NCBI RefSeq assembly: GCF_015690355.1
Contig: NZ_JADPRT010000009.1
Span: forward strand, 1 to 33,088
Length of the DNA: 33,088 nucleotides
From: Streptacidiphilus fuscans
GTDB lineage: Bacteria; Actinomycetota; Actinomycetes; Streptomycetales; Streptomycetaceae
Reading direction: 5' to 3'
This document shows positions 24,494 to 31,712 of the stretch, one piece after another. Each line of letters begins with the position of its first letter. The first letter of the stretch is position 1. A model generated the notes under the pieces. The model was not told the origin of the DNA. It worked only from the letters and a program-made list of their open reading frames with translations, and did no database searches. Position numbers and translations under genes: made by a program.

Positions 24494-25102
24494 ATGACAA
24501 GCACCGGCACCGGCACGCGCCGCGAACAGACGAGACAGAAGCTCTTCGTCGCGGCCCAGCAGCTGATCGCGGAGCAGGGTTTCTCGTCGACCACGGTGGA
24601 CGAGATCGCCGAGCGTGCCGGGGTCGCCAAAGGCACGGTCTACTACAACTTCAAGAACAAGAACGACCTGTTCGAGGAGCTGCTCCGGCACGGCGTCGGC
24701 CTGCTCACCGCGACCCTGCGCGAGGCCTCGGCCGCGCATCCGGACGCGCCGGTCGAGCAGCTCGACGCGATGATCCGCGCCGGTCTCGCCTTCATCGAGC
24801 AGTACCGCGCGTTCGCCCAGCTGCTGCTGTCGGAGCTGTGGCGGACCAACCGCACCTGGCAGCAGACGCTGACCCTGCTGCGCGAGGACGCGGTCGCGGT
24901 GGTCCGTGCGTCCCTGGACGCGGCCGTGGCCTCGGGCGAACTGCGCGAGGACCTGGACACCGGCCTGGCCGCCCCGGCGGTCTTCGGCATGGTCCTGGTC
25001 GTGGCGCTGGACTGGCTCACCTTCCAGCCGGAGCGGACCCTGGACGACGTCCACGCCGTCCTGTCGACGATGGTCCGCGGCCGGCTGACCCCGGCCCCGT
25101 AG
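24494..25102 (+). CDS. TetR-family regulator of the ATPase-YhgE operon
   Basis: A 202-residue TetR protein with HTH TTVDEIAERAGVAKGTVYYN (about residues 32-51) and a C-terminal ligand domain. The ATG at 24494 is preferred over the in-frame GTG at 24476 because GGAGG lies 8 bases upstream. As third gene of the operon it most likely represses the promoter with the 24-bp palindrome at 21630, so loss of binding would raise its own level together with the membrane complex. It converges with the M56 peptidase gene across 25 bp without a visible terminator. Confidence 0.92.
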   Translation: MTSTGTGTRREQTRQKLFVAAQQLIAEQGFSSTTVDEIAERAGVAKGTVYYNFKNKNDLFEELLRHGVGLLTATLREASAAHPDAPVEQLDAMIRAGLAFIEQYRAFAQLLLSELWRTNRTWQQTLTLLREDAVAVVRASLDAAVASGELREDLDTGLAAPAVFGMVLVVALDWLTFQPERTLDDVHAVLSTMVRGRLTPAP

Positions 25103-25127
25103 GGCCGTTCGTCGAAGCCCGCCGGTC

Positions 25128-26234
25128 TCAGCCGTTGGGATCCAGCAGCAGGTGGATGTCGTGCGCGGCGGCGACGGCACAGACGCCGCTCGACGCCAGC
25201 AGCGCGCAGAGCGCAAGCAGCGGCAGCCACGGCACGCCCCACGGCATCACGGTCGGCACAGGGGGCGCCAGCAGGGCCGCAACGCGGCGCGGGACCGGCC
25301 CCGCGCCGCGCAGTCCGTCGCCCTGCCTAAGGCCGGAGCGGGAGCCTGCGGGGCGGCGATGGGCGCCCCGGCGCAGCAGTCCGGCGATGCCCAGCGCCGT
25401 GGCGGGGTTGCGCGCCGGAGCGTGCTTGGCGGCCAGCGCCGCCTTGCCGACCGCGCGAGCCGCCCGACGGCGGTCGCCGCAGACGCGGGCGGCGTGCTCG
25501 TCGGCCCAGCGCTCGACGGTGTAGGCGACGGCCCCGTTCAGCGACCGGAGCAGCGGATTGGCGGCGGCGGCGAGATGGGTCACCGCGACGAAGACGTAGT
25601 GGTGGGCGCGCAGATGGGCCCGCTCGTGGGCGATCAGCACCTCCCGCTCGCCCTCGTCCAGCGCCGCGAGCATGCCCGAGGAGACCACCACCCGGCCGGG
25701 CATCCCCGGCAGCGCGTAGGCGTCGGGCGCGGGGTCGTCCACTACGACGTACTCCCCCGCACGCGGCAGGCAGGCGGCCTCGGAGCCGGCCGCGAGGAGG
25801 GCGCGAACGCGTCGCCAGACCAGCCGCACGGCCGCGACCGTGGCGGCGGTGAGCAGCACCGAGGCGCCGGCCGCCTCCAGCAGCGAGACCGGGTCGCCCC
25901 GCTGGACCGCCGAAAGGGACCAGTGCCCGAGCACCGCGACCAGCGGCACCCGGATCAGCCCGGCCACCACCAGCACCCCCAGCGCCACCGTGCTCGCGCC
26001 CGCCAGCACCACGGCCACGCCGGTCAGCAGCCAGGTCGCCGCGCGCGGCTCCAGCCGCTCGGCGAACGGCCGGGCGACCAGCCCGGCCAGCGCGGGCAGC
26101 ACCAGCGGGAGGTAGAAGAAGAGGTGCAGCGAGTCCAGCCCGGCCACGCCGGGCAGGGCGAACAGCGCGTGCGTCAGCCCGTGCAGCACGTCCTGCGCGG
26201 GCTGGAGCAGCGGAAGAGACGACGAAAGAGACAT
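25128..26234 (-). CDS. M56 (BlaR1-like) membrane metallopeptidase
   Basis: A 368-residue membrane peptidase. Three or four membrane segments precede the zinc site AHERAH (H203-E204-x2-H207). The third ligand is E241 in ERWADEHAARVCGD, and a last membrane segment lies near 335-355. There is no penicillin-binding sensor domain, so it is not a true beta-lactam receptor. It begins 2 bp after the BlaI-like gene and presumably cleaves or controls that repressor in response to a membrane signal, by analogy with BlaR1/BlaI. The signal is unknown. Confidence 0.93.
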   Translation of the reverse strand: MSLSSSLPLLQPAQDVLHGLTHALFALPGVAGLDSLHLFFYLPLVLPALAGLVARPFAERLEPRAATWLLTGVAVVLAGASTVALGVLVVAGLIRVPLVAVLGHWSLSAVQRGDPVSLLEAAGASVLLTAATVAAVRLVWRRVRALLAAGSEAACLPRAGEYVVVDDPAPDAYALPGMPGRVVVSSGMLAALDEGEREVLIAHERAHLRAHHYVFVAVTHLAAAANPLLRSLNGAVAYTVERWADEHAARVCGDRRRAARAVGKAALAAKHAPARNPATALGIAGLLRRGAHRRPAGSRSGLRQGDGLRGAGPVPRRVAALLAPPVPTVMPWGVPWLPLLALCALLASSGVCAVAAAHDIHLLLDPNG

Positions 26235-26236
26235 GG

Positions 26237-26614
26237 TCAGGGCTGCCGTCCGTCGAGCAGGTGGCGCAGGATCTCCTCGTCGCCGGTCGACAGGTCGCCG
26301 ACGAACTGGGCAAGGACCGCGCGGCGGTCCGGGTCGGCGTCCAGCGCCTGGCGCATCCGGCGGGCGGTGAGGCCGTGGCGGTCGGCGACCGGACGGTAGG
26401 CGAAGGCGCGCCCCTGCTTGACCCGGCCGAGCAGGCCCTTGTCGTGCATCCGGGTCAGCACGGTGACGACGGTGCTGTAGGCGAGCGTGTCGCCGAGCCG
26501 CGTGAGGACATGGCCGGGCGTCATCGCCTCGGCCGAGGACTGGAGCAGTTCCAGCACCTCCGCCTCGAGCGCGCCCATCTGTCGCCGCTCGTTCATTCTT
26601 CGGCCAACTTCCAT
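26237..26614 (-). CDS. BlaI/MecI/CopY-family transcriptional repressor
   Basis: A 125-residue winged-helix repressor (MGALEAEVLELLQSS, then TPGHVLTRLGDTLAYSTVVT and VLTRMHDKGLL) with a C-terminal dimer region that ends DEEILRHLLDGRQP. Length and pattern are full BlaI. The ATG at 26614 has AGGTGA immediately upstream; an internal ATG at 26596 would give a start closer to family norms, so the first six residues are uncertain. An inverted repeat 8 bp upstream is the likely operator. It is divergent from the PAP2 gene, which it may also control. Confidence 0.92.
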   Translation of the reverse strand: MEVGRRMNERRQMGALEAEVLELLQSSAEAMTPGHVLTRLGDTLAYSTVVTVLTRMHDKGLLGRVKQGRAFAYRPVADRHGLTARRMRQALDADPDRRAVLAQFVGDLSTGDEEILRHLLDGRQP

Positions 26615-26621
26615 TCACCTG

Positions 26622-26635
26622 CTACGGTCCTGTAG
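26622..26635. promoter_or_regulatory. probable BlaI operator
   Basis: CTACGGTCCTGTAG is a CTAC-N6-GTAG inverted repeat with the TAC/GTA core of BlaI-type operators, located in the 78-bp gap between the divergent BlaI and PAP2 genes. Confidence 0.6.
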
Positions 26636-26692
26636 AACTTCCGCAGCCAGAGTCTGCCATGGTCGGCCGAGCGAGCGAGAGACATCCTTCAC

Positions 26693-27325
26693 ATGAACAA
26701 CCTGTTGGCCTTCGACGGCAGTGGGATCGACGGCGGCCTCTTCTCGTCGATCACCGGCATCGCCAAGGACACCCAGTGGCTCAACGAGCCGCTCGACCTG
26801 TGGACCAACGCGGGTCTGCTGGTCTTCGCCGTCCTGATGCTGATCGGCTTCCTGCGCGCCCGGCGCGAGGAGACCGCGCGGCTGACGCTGGCGCTGGCCG
26901 CACCGGTCTCGGTCGCGGTGGCCTTCGCGGTGGCCGAGGTGATCAAGAAGATGGTCGCCGAGGTCCGCCCCTGCTACTCGATGCCGCACGCGTTCATCGT
27001 CGACGCCTGCCCGGTCCGCACCGACTACGCCTTCCCCAGCGGCCACACCACGGCCGCCACCTCGGCGGTCGCGGCACTCTGGCTGCTGGACCGGCAGCTG
27101 GCCAAGATCGCGGCGGCCTTCGCGCTCTTCGAGGCCTTCACCCGCGTCTACCTGGGCGACCACTACCCGCACGACGTGATCGGCGCGGCGATCCTGGCGA
27201 TGCCGATCGCCTACCTGACCAGTTGGCTGCTGGGCCGCTACGCCCAACCGGTCGTCGCCCGGCTCCGGACCGGCGCGCTGGCCCCGCTGCTCACCCGCCG
27301 GCCCGGCGGAGCCCACGCCCGCTGA
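26693..27325 (+). CDS. PAP2-family membrane phosphatase
   Basis: A 210-residue membrane lipid phosphatase. All three phosphatase motifs are present: K85-x6-R92-P93, P115-S116-G117-H118, and T150-R151-x5-H157-x3-D161 (TRVYLGDHYPHD). Five membrane segments are visible. Likely substrates are undecaprenyl diphosphate or phosphatidic acid/phosphatidylglycerol phosphate. Proximity to a BlaI/M56 pair makes an envelope-stress role in undecaprenyl diphosphate recycling plausible, which is inference. The upstream gap is short and shared with blaI. Confidence 0.93.
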   Translation: MNNLLAFDGSGIDGGLFSSITGIAKDTQWLNEPLDLWTNAGLLVFAVLMLIGFLRARREETARLTLALAAPVSVAVAFAVAEVIKKMVAEVRPCYSMPHAFIVDACPVRTDYAFPSGHTTAATSAVAALWLLDRQLAKIAAAFALFEAFTRVYLGDHYPHDVIGAAILAMPIAYLTSWLLGRYAQPVVARLRTGALAPLLTRRPGGAHAR

Positions 27326-27481
27326 CGCCACCGGGCTCGCCGGTCCGCCGCGTGACGGTCCACCGCGTGACGGACACGCGAAGAAGTCGTACACCCGGGA
27401 ACCAATGACGGACCGTCGAACGTATCCCCCACTGTCGGTGCGATCCTGCCTCCGACACGTTCAGCTTCGGGAGTGATTCGG

Positions 27482-27955
27482 GTGACCTGCTTCTTCGACC
27501 CCCAGCACGGCTACGGCGCGGTCAACGTGGTGTGGCAGCCGCAGTGGGGCGTCCCGCGGCCGGTTCAGACCTGCCAGGGCTGCGCCCAGCGCATCGAGAC
27601 CACACCGCCGCCCTTCTACACGCCGCAGCAGGGCTACCCGCAGGGCGGTTACCCCCAGAACGGCTACCCGCAGCAGGGCTACGCCCAAGGCGGATATCCG
27701 CAGGGTGGCTACCCGCAGCAGCCGCGCCAGGGCCACAGCACCGGCGCGGTGATCGGCGCCGGAGTGGCCGGGCTGGTCGGCGGCGCGCTCATCGGCGAGA
27801 TGCTCGAGGGCCACGAGGACCGCGAGCGCCGCGACGCCTTCGACGAAGGCCGCGAGTTCGAGGAGCGCCGCGACTACGACAACGGCGGGTTCGACGGGGG
27901 CTTCGACGGCGGCAACGACTTCAACGGCGACAACGGGGACAACGGCTTCTTCTAG
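27482..27955 (+). CDS. GYPQ-repeat protein with glycine zipper and acidic tail
   Basis: A 157-residue protein of unknown function in four parts. Residues 1-37 are a small Cys/His/Trp-rich domain (CFFDPQHGYG, then TCQGCAQRI) that could bind a metal. Six GYPQG-type repeats follow at about 51-80. A glycine-zipper membrane-like segment (GAVIGAGVAGLVGGALIGEM) lies at about 87-106. A charged, Gly/Asp/Asn-rich tail ends the protein. The GTG at 27482 has GGGAG about 8 bases upstream; an in-frame GTG at 27473 overlaps that site and is less likely. Such layouts occur in envelope or phase-separating proteins. A possible ECF-type promoter (GGAAC at 27398, CGTAT near 27421) is weak. No gene was seen in 27326-27481. 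Confidence 0.75.
   Translation: MTCFFDPQHGYGAVNVVWQPQWGVPRPVQTCQGCAQRIETTPPPFYTPQQGYPQGGYPQNGYPQQGYAQGGYPQGGYPQQPRQGHSTGAVIGAGVAGLVGGALIGEMLEGHEDRERRDAFDEGREFEERRDYDNGGFDGGFDGGNDFNGDNGDNGFF
27632..27721. repeat. six tandem 15-bp repeats encoding GYPQx units
   Basis: Six in-frame 15-base units (the first is GGCTACCCGCAGGGC) encode GYPQG, GYPQN, GYPQQ, GYAQG, GYPQG, GYPQQ. Wobble-position differences show that the array is not a very recent expansion. Confidence 0.88.
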
Positions 27956-27986
27956 CCGAGCCCGTACGAGGTCGGCGACGACCCGA

Positions 27987-28023
27987 CGACGGCCCAGGTC
28001 AGTTCAACTGACCTGGGCCGTCG
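27987..28023. terminator. bidirectional terminator hairpin
   Basis: A perfect inverted repeat, 18 bp per arm (CGACGGCCCAGGTCAGTT and its complement) around a single central base. It lies between the convergent GYPQ-repeat gene and scbA. A GGGCTTTC stretch follows on the plus strand. Confidence 0.85.
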
Positions 28024-28045
28024 GGCTTTCCGGGACCGGGCCCGA

Positions 28046-28984
28046 CTACGCGACCTCCGCGGCCGGGCCGCGCAGAGCGGTGACCGTCGCGCCGAAGGCC
28101 TCCTGGCCGCCCTGGGTGATCGACACCCGCGAGGAGACGTGCGTCGGCAACTGCGCGGGCAGGATCTCGACCTCGACCCAGCAGGGGGCGTCCAGCTCGA
28201 CGTACCGCTGGAAGGTGCTGTGCATACCCGTGATCACCGGGGTCGCGGGGTGGGCCACCGCGTACGCGGCCTGACGGGCGGCCTCCAGCAGCAGCATGCC
28301 CGGCGCGTGGTCGGTGCGGTGGTCGAACAGCGCCGGGTGGGCGAGGTCGACGCGGAGCTGGTAGCGGTTCGGGGCGTCCGTCGGCGCGAGGACCACGTCG
28401 CGGCGGCGGTCGCGGCCCGCCATGGGCGGCGTGATCGGCGCGGCAGGCGTGAGGGCACCGCGGACGGCGTGCTCGATGTCGGCGTACTCGCCGCGCAGCC
28501 GCTGGTAGATCGCGGGCGACTGGTTGGTGAAGTGCGTGTTCGCGGTGCCGAGGTGCACACCCTCGCGGGTCATGTCGACGTCCATGGTCAGGGCGGCCAG
28601 ACGGCTGCCCCTGCGGACCACGTCGGAGCAGGTGATCCGCGCGGTGATCTCGGCCGGGGTCCCCTCGCAGACGAGGGCCGCCGGGCTGGCCGTCCAGGTG
28701 AGGTGGTCCCAGATCTGCCGGTGCCCGAACGGGGCGTCGTAGCCGAGATGGCTGAGCAGCGGGATCGCCTGACGGACCGTCTCGACGAGGAGCAGCGGGT
28801 CGTGCCGGCCGTCCGCGGAGTCGTAGAAGCTGTGCGTGCGCGGCCACTGGGCCGCCACGGTGAAGGAGTCGTCGCCGTGGACCTCACAACCGGTCAGCAG
28901 CACCTCGCTCTGAGCAGCCTTGTGCACGTACTGCCTCGGGATGGTGGAGGTGAAGACCGGGTGGTGCGAGGCGAGAACAGTCAT
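28046..28984 (-). CDS. scbA: gamma-butyrolactone synthase (AfsA/ScbA family)
   Basis: A 312-residue enzyme with two hotdog-fold repeats. The motifs around DPLLLVETVRQAIPLL (first half) and HAPGMLLLEAARQAAYAV (second half) are the family's paired active regions. AfsA-type enzymes join a beta-ketoacyl chain from fatty-acid synthesis to dihydroxyacetone phosphate, the first step to A-factor-like signals. It is divergent from the scbR receptor gene, the same scbA-scbR-scbB order as in Streptomyces coelicolor. The ATG at 28984 was chosen because the sequence matches family starts right after it (HHPVFTSTIPRQYVHKA). Regulation by ScbR through the 150-bp shared promoter is expected. Confidence 0.95.
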   Translation of the reverse strand: MTVLASHHPVFTSTIPRQYVHKAAQSEVLLTGCEVHGDDSFTVAAQWPRTHSFYDSADGRHDPLLLVETVRQAIPLLSHLGYDAPFGHRQIWDHLTWTASPAALVCEGTPAEITARITCSDVVRRGSRLAALTMDVDMTREGVHLGTANTHFTNQSPAIYQRLRGEYADIEHAVRGALTPAAPITPPMAGRDRRRDVVLAPTDAPNRYQLRVDLAHPALFDHRTDHAPGMLLLEAARQAAYAVAHPATPVITGMHSTFQRYVELDAPCWVEVEILPAQLPTHVSSRVSITQGGQEAFGATVTALRGPAAEVA

Positions 28985-29134
28985 CAGGAATGTCTCCTAT
29001 GGCCTCAACAGCAGCCTGTTGGTGTTGGTGCACAAGAGGGCATTATGGGCGGAATGGCCCTTGTGGCTTCCATGGTCGTTGCCACGACCGATAAGATAAA
29101 GGACGATCGTTTTTTTTGTCGAGAGGTAATACAG
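28985..29134. promoter_or_regulatory. scbA-scbR divergent promoter region with several inverted repeats
   Basis: Candidate operators are CAACAG-N4-CTGTTG (29006-29021), GGTCGT-N4-ACGACC (29074-29089), and an imperfect 18-bp palindrome around ACGATCGT (29098-29115) that runs into a T8 tract just before the scbR ribosome-binding site. None is a clear match to the published butyrolactone-receptor element, so the true ScbR site cannot be chosen by eye. Confidence 0.55.
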
Positions 29135-29818
29135 GTGAGCTCCAAGGAGAGGACCCGCCGGGAGCCGCAGGAGCGTGCGGTGCGCACCCGCGCGGTCATC
29201 CTGCGGGCCGCCGCGGAAGTGTTCGACGAGTTCGGCTTCAGCGGTGCTTCCATCAGCAAGATCATGAAACGTGCCGGGGTCACCCAGGGCGCCATGTACT
29301 TCCATTTCGGCTCCAAGGAGGAGCTCGCCCACGCCGTGATGATCGGTCAGGGTGAGGGTCTCCACATGCCGGAGGGCGAGGACGGGCTGCAGCGACTGAT
29401 CGACATCACCCTCTACCTGGCACGCCAGCTGCAGACCAACCCCGTGCTCCGTGGCGGCGTCCGACTCGCCGTCGAGCAGGGCGAGTTCGGCATGCACGAC
29501 GACCAGCCGTACCAGCAGTGGGTCGAGGTCTTCCGCCAGCAGCTGCAGGCGGCCCGCGCCCGTGGCGAGCTCAACGAGGCTGCCGACGAGGGCGAGTTGG
29601 CCGTGGTGCTGGTCGGATCCTTCTCCGGCACCCAGCTCTTCTCGCAGATCACCACCGGGCGGGCCGATCTGCCCGAGCTGATCTGCACGTTGTGGCGGTA
29701 CCTGCTGCCGGCCGCCGCCACGGAGGAGGCACGCGCTTCGTTCCGGATCGCGCCGGACGCGGCGGACGTGCCGGACGCACCGGACGCGCTCCCCCTCAGC
29801 GACGCCGCGACCCCGTGA
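29135..29818 (+). CDS. scbR: gamma-butyrolactone receptor (ScbR/ArpA-type TetR regulator)
   Basis: A 227-residue TetR-family receptor that leaves its DNA sites when it binds the butyrolactone made through ScbA. The HTH lies at about 36-62 (FGFSGASISKIMKRAGVTQG, then MYFHFGSKEELA), typical of ArpA-like receptors. The ligand domain contains LQTNPVLRGGVRLAVEQGEFG and PYQQWVEVFRQQL, and the Trp W131 region typical of these receptors is present. An acidic Ala/Pro/Asp tail ends the protein. The GTG at 29135 follows GAGAGG by 8 bases. Its stop overlaps the reductase start (GTGA), so receptor and reductase are coupled. Confidence 0.93.
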   Translation: MSSKERTRREPQERAVRTRAVILRAAAEVFDEFGFSGASISKIMKRAGVTQGAMYFHFGSKEELAHAVMIGQGEGLHMPEGEDGLQRLIDITLYLARQLQTNPVLRGGVRLAVEQGEFGMHDDQPYQQWVEVFRQQLQAARARGELNEAADEGELAVVLVGSFSGTQLFSQITTGRADLPELICTLWRYLLPAAATEEARASFRIAPDAADVPDAPDALPLSDAATP

Positions 29819-30807
29819 GGGCGACCGTACTCGGCGCCACCGGCTTCGTCGGTGGCGCCGTCGTCGGTGAACTGCTGCGCCGGGGCGTCGAGGTGAGAGT
29901 GGCCGGTCGGCGTCCCCCGCGCGAGGCGCAGCCGACCCTCGCGCAGCCGAGCGACGCGCACCCGGACGGCGTCGAGCACGTCTACGCGGACTTACGGGAT
30001 CCCGGCTCGCTGCACGGGATTTGCGAGGGCAGCGACGTGCTGCTCCAACTGGCCTCCTACATCGGCCCCGACGAGGAGATGTGCCGGGCCGTCAACGAGC
30101 ACGGGACGGACGCCGCCGTCGCGGAGGCCCGGCGGGCCGGGACCGCGCACGTGGTGCTCCTCTCGACCGCGGCGGTCCACGGCGCCGGTCCGCACAGCGG
30201 GACCGCGGTGCTCGCGACCGAGACGCGGCCCGTGTCCACCGCCAGCCGCACCCGACTGACGGGGGAACGTGCCGTGCTGGCCGCCGGTGGCACGGTGCTC
30301 CGGCCTGGGCTGATCCTCGGCGAGGGGGACCGCTGGGTGGTGCCCGCGCTGGAGGAGTTACAGCGTCGCGTCCCGGCCCGCTGGGGCGCGGGACGGGCCG
30401 TCCTGTCGGCGGTCGGCGTCCGCGACCTGGCCCGGTTGGTGGCGGGCGTCGCCGCGCACGGCACGGGCCTGGGCGTGCGGCACGCGAGCCACCCCGCACC
30501 GGTCTCGATCGGCGACCTGCTCGACGCGCTCGCCCGGCACGGTCTGCTGCCAACGATCGGCGAGTCCTGGCCGCTCGACCGATGCCTGGCACAACTCAGA
30601 GCCACGAGTGGGAAGATGAGCGAGCGTCAGTTCCGCTTGTTCGCCGAGGACCACTGGTACGCGGGCGACGGCACCTGGGACACGGTCGGCGTGGCGCCCG
30701 GCCCCGGCCCGCTGTCCTGCCTCGATGAGGCTGCCCCCTGGTACCGCGCCCACCTGGGCGGACTTCCCGTGCGCAGCGATCGGCCCGGACAGCCCGAACC
30801 CGCGTGA
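29815..30807 (+). CDS. scbB: NAD(P)-dependent epimerase-type reductase, probable butyrolactone biosynthesis
   Basis: A 330-residue extended short-chain dehydrogenase. The nucleotide-binding motif GATGFVGGAV lies at residues 8-17. A catalytic-type Ser/Thr stretch is seen in VVLLSTAAVHGAGP, but the usual YxxxK is not obvious (TRLTGERAVL at that place), so catalysis may be atypical. Position and coupling match scbB-like genes, thought to reduce the 6-keto group or the butenolide intermediate. It starts with a GTG that overlaps the scbR stop. The 179-bp gap after it holds a possible -10 (TTAGATT near 30909) and no gene. Confidence 0.8.
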   Translation: MRATVLGATGFVGGAVVGELLRRGVEVRVAGRRPPREAQPTLAQPSDAHPDGVEHVYADLRDPGSLHGICEGSDVLLQLASYIGPDEEMCRAVNEHGTDAAVAEARRAGTAHVVLLSTAAVHGAGPHSGTAVLATETRPVSTASRTRLTGERAVLAAGGTVLRPGLILGEGDRWVVPALEELQRRVPARWGAGRAVLSAVGVRDLARLVAGVAAHGTGLGVRHASHPAPVSIGDLLDALARHGLLPTIGESWPLDRCLAQLRATSGKMSERQFRLFAEDHWYAGDGTWDTVGVAPGPGPLSCLDEAAPWYRAHLGGLPVRSDRPGQPEPA

Positions 30808-30986
30808 CCGTCCGACGCCGAACGTGCCAAGGTGCACGCGTTCCGACGCCCTACCTGCCAAATTCGTCGGGACGTCGGGCAGGTCGACGACCTCGTCGCG
30901 CCGTGCCGGTTAGATTCGCCTGCACCTGACACCGTCCGTGCACCCACCATGTCGCGGGCGGACAAACTTCATATCGGGAGTGAACT

Positions 30987-31580
30987 ATGGGCCGACAGGA
31001 GCGCGCGGAACGGACCCGCCAGACCCTGATCGTCGCCGCCGCCGTCGAGTTCGACCGGCACGGTTTCAGCGGCACGTCACTGTCCCAGGTCAGCAAGGCC
31101 GCCGAGGTGACGATGGGAGCGCTGTCCTTCCACTTCCCGTCGAAGAACGCCCTGGCGACGGAGGTGTGCGCCCAGGGCGCCGCCGCCACCCGCGCGGTGC
31201 TCGACCAGGTGACGGCCGCGCCGCGGCCCGGCCTGCCGGCCGTGGTCGACCTGACGCTGGCGCTGGTGCAGTTGTTGGAGCAGGACGTCCGCGCCCGGGC
31301 GGGCGCGCGACTGGGACGCGAGCTGGCGCCCGAAATGCCGAGCTGGCACTCCCTGTGGCACGAGGACCTGCGCGCCCTGCTCGACCGGGCCCGCCTCGAC
31401 CGGGCGTCCACCGCCGGGGAGGGCCTGAAAACCCTGGTGCGGTACCTGATGGCCGGGGCCGAGGCGTCGATCCGCGACAGCGGGGCGAACGGCGGAGTGG
31501 TCGCTGAGCTGCAGGGTGTCTGGGCGCTGCTCGACCGGGGCCTGGACCTCGGCGGCCCCCTCCGCGCCGGCGTCGACTGA
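30987..31580 (+). CDS. second ScbR-like TetR regulator (pseudo-receptor type)
   Basis: A 197-residue TetR protein whose HTH (FDRHGFSGTSLSQVSKAAEV, then TMGALSFHFPSKNALATEV) is of the ArpA/ScbR type, with a shorter ligand domain. In many streptomycetes a second receptor-like protein (ScbR2, AvaR2, JadR2 class) binds antibiotics rather than butyrolactones and tunes the cluster. That role is inferred from family and position. GGGAGTG precedes the ATG at 30987. It lies between the butyrolactone genes and the inactive-looking transposase gene, both of which it may control. Confidence 0.9.
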   Translation: MGRQERAERTRQTLIVAAAVEFDRHGFSGTSLSQVSKAAEVTMGALSFHFPSKNALATEVCAQGAAATRAVLDQVTAAPRPGLPAVVDLTLALVQLLEQDVRARAGARLGRELAPEMPSWHSLWHEDLRALLDRARLDRASTAGEGLKTLVRYLMAGAEASIRDSGANGGVVAELQGVWALLDRGLDLGGPLRAGVD

Positions 31581-31635
31581 ACGCTGTGCGCTGAGTGGTG
31601 TGCGACCGGGACGGAATCCGGGCGGGGGCGTAGGC

Positions 31636-31663
31636 TTGAGAAAAATACAGAGCGTTATGTATT
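31636..31663 (+). promoter_or_regulatory. promoter with overlapping ARE-like inverted repeat before the transposase-like gene
   Basis: AATACA (31644-31649) and TGTATT (31658-31663) form an inverted repeat with an 8-base spacer. Each half reads inward as CGNTNTGTATT, similar to butyrolactone-receptor half-sites. A possible -35 TTGAGA (31636-31641) and -10 within TATGTATT place it across the promoter spacer, so a bound TetR-type protein would block transcription. Confidence 0.55.
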
Positions 31664-31712
31664 GTTTCTCTGCCCATCCCTGACGCCAGATTCCAGCCCG
31701 GGGAGAACTCAC

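Noticed and set aside
25128..26614. Beta-lactam resistance sensor (BlaR1/BlaI)
   Set aside because: The M56 protein has no penicillin-binding domain and no beta-lactamase gene is nearby.
27398..27425. ECF-sigma promoter (GGAAC and CGTAT) before the GYPQ-repeat gene
   Set aside because: Spacing is about 18 bases, longer than usual, and short motifs of this kind occur by chance in GC-rich DNA.
28985..29134. A definite butyrolactone-receptor site between scbA and scbR
   Set aside because: Several dyads compete and none clearly matches the known consensus, so the region is reported only as a regulatory stretch.
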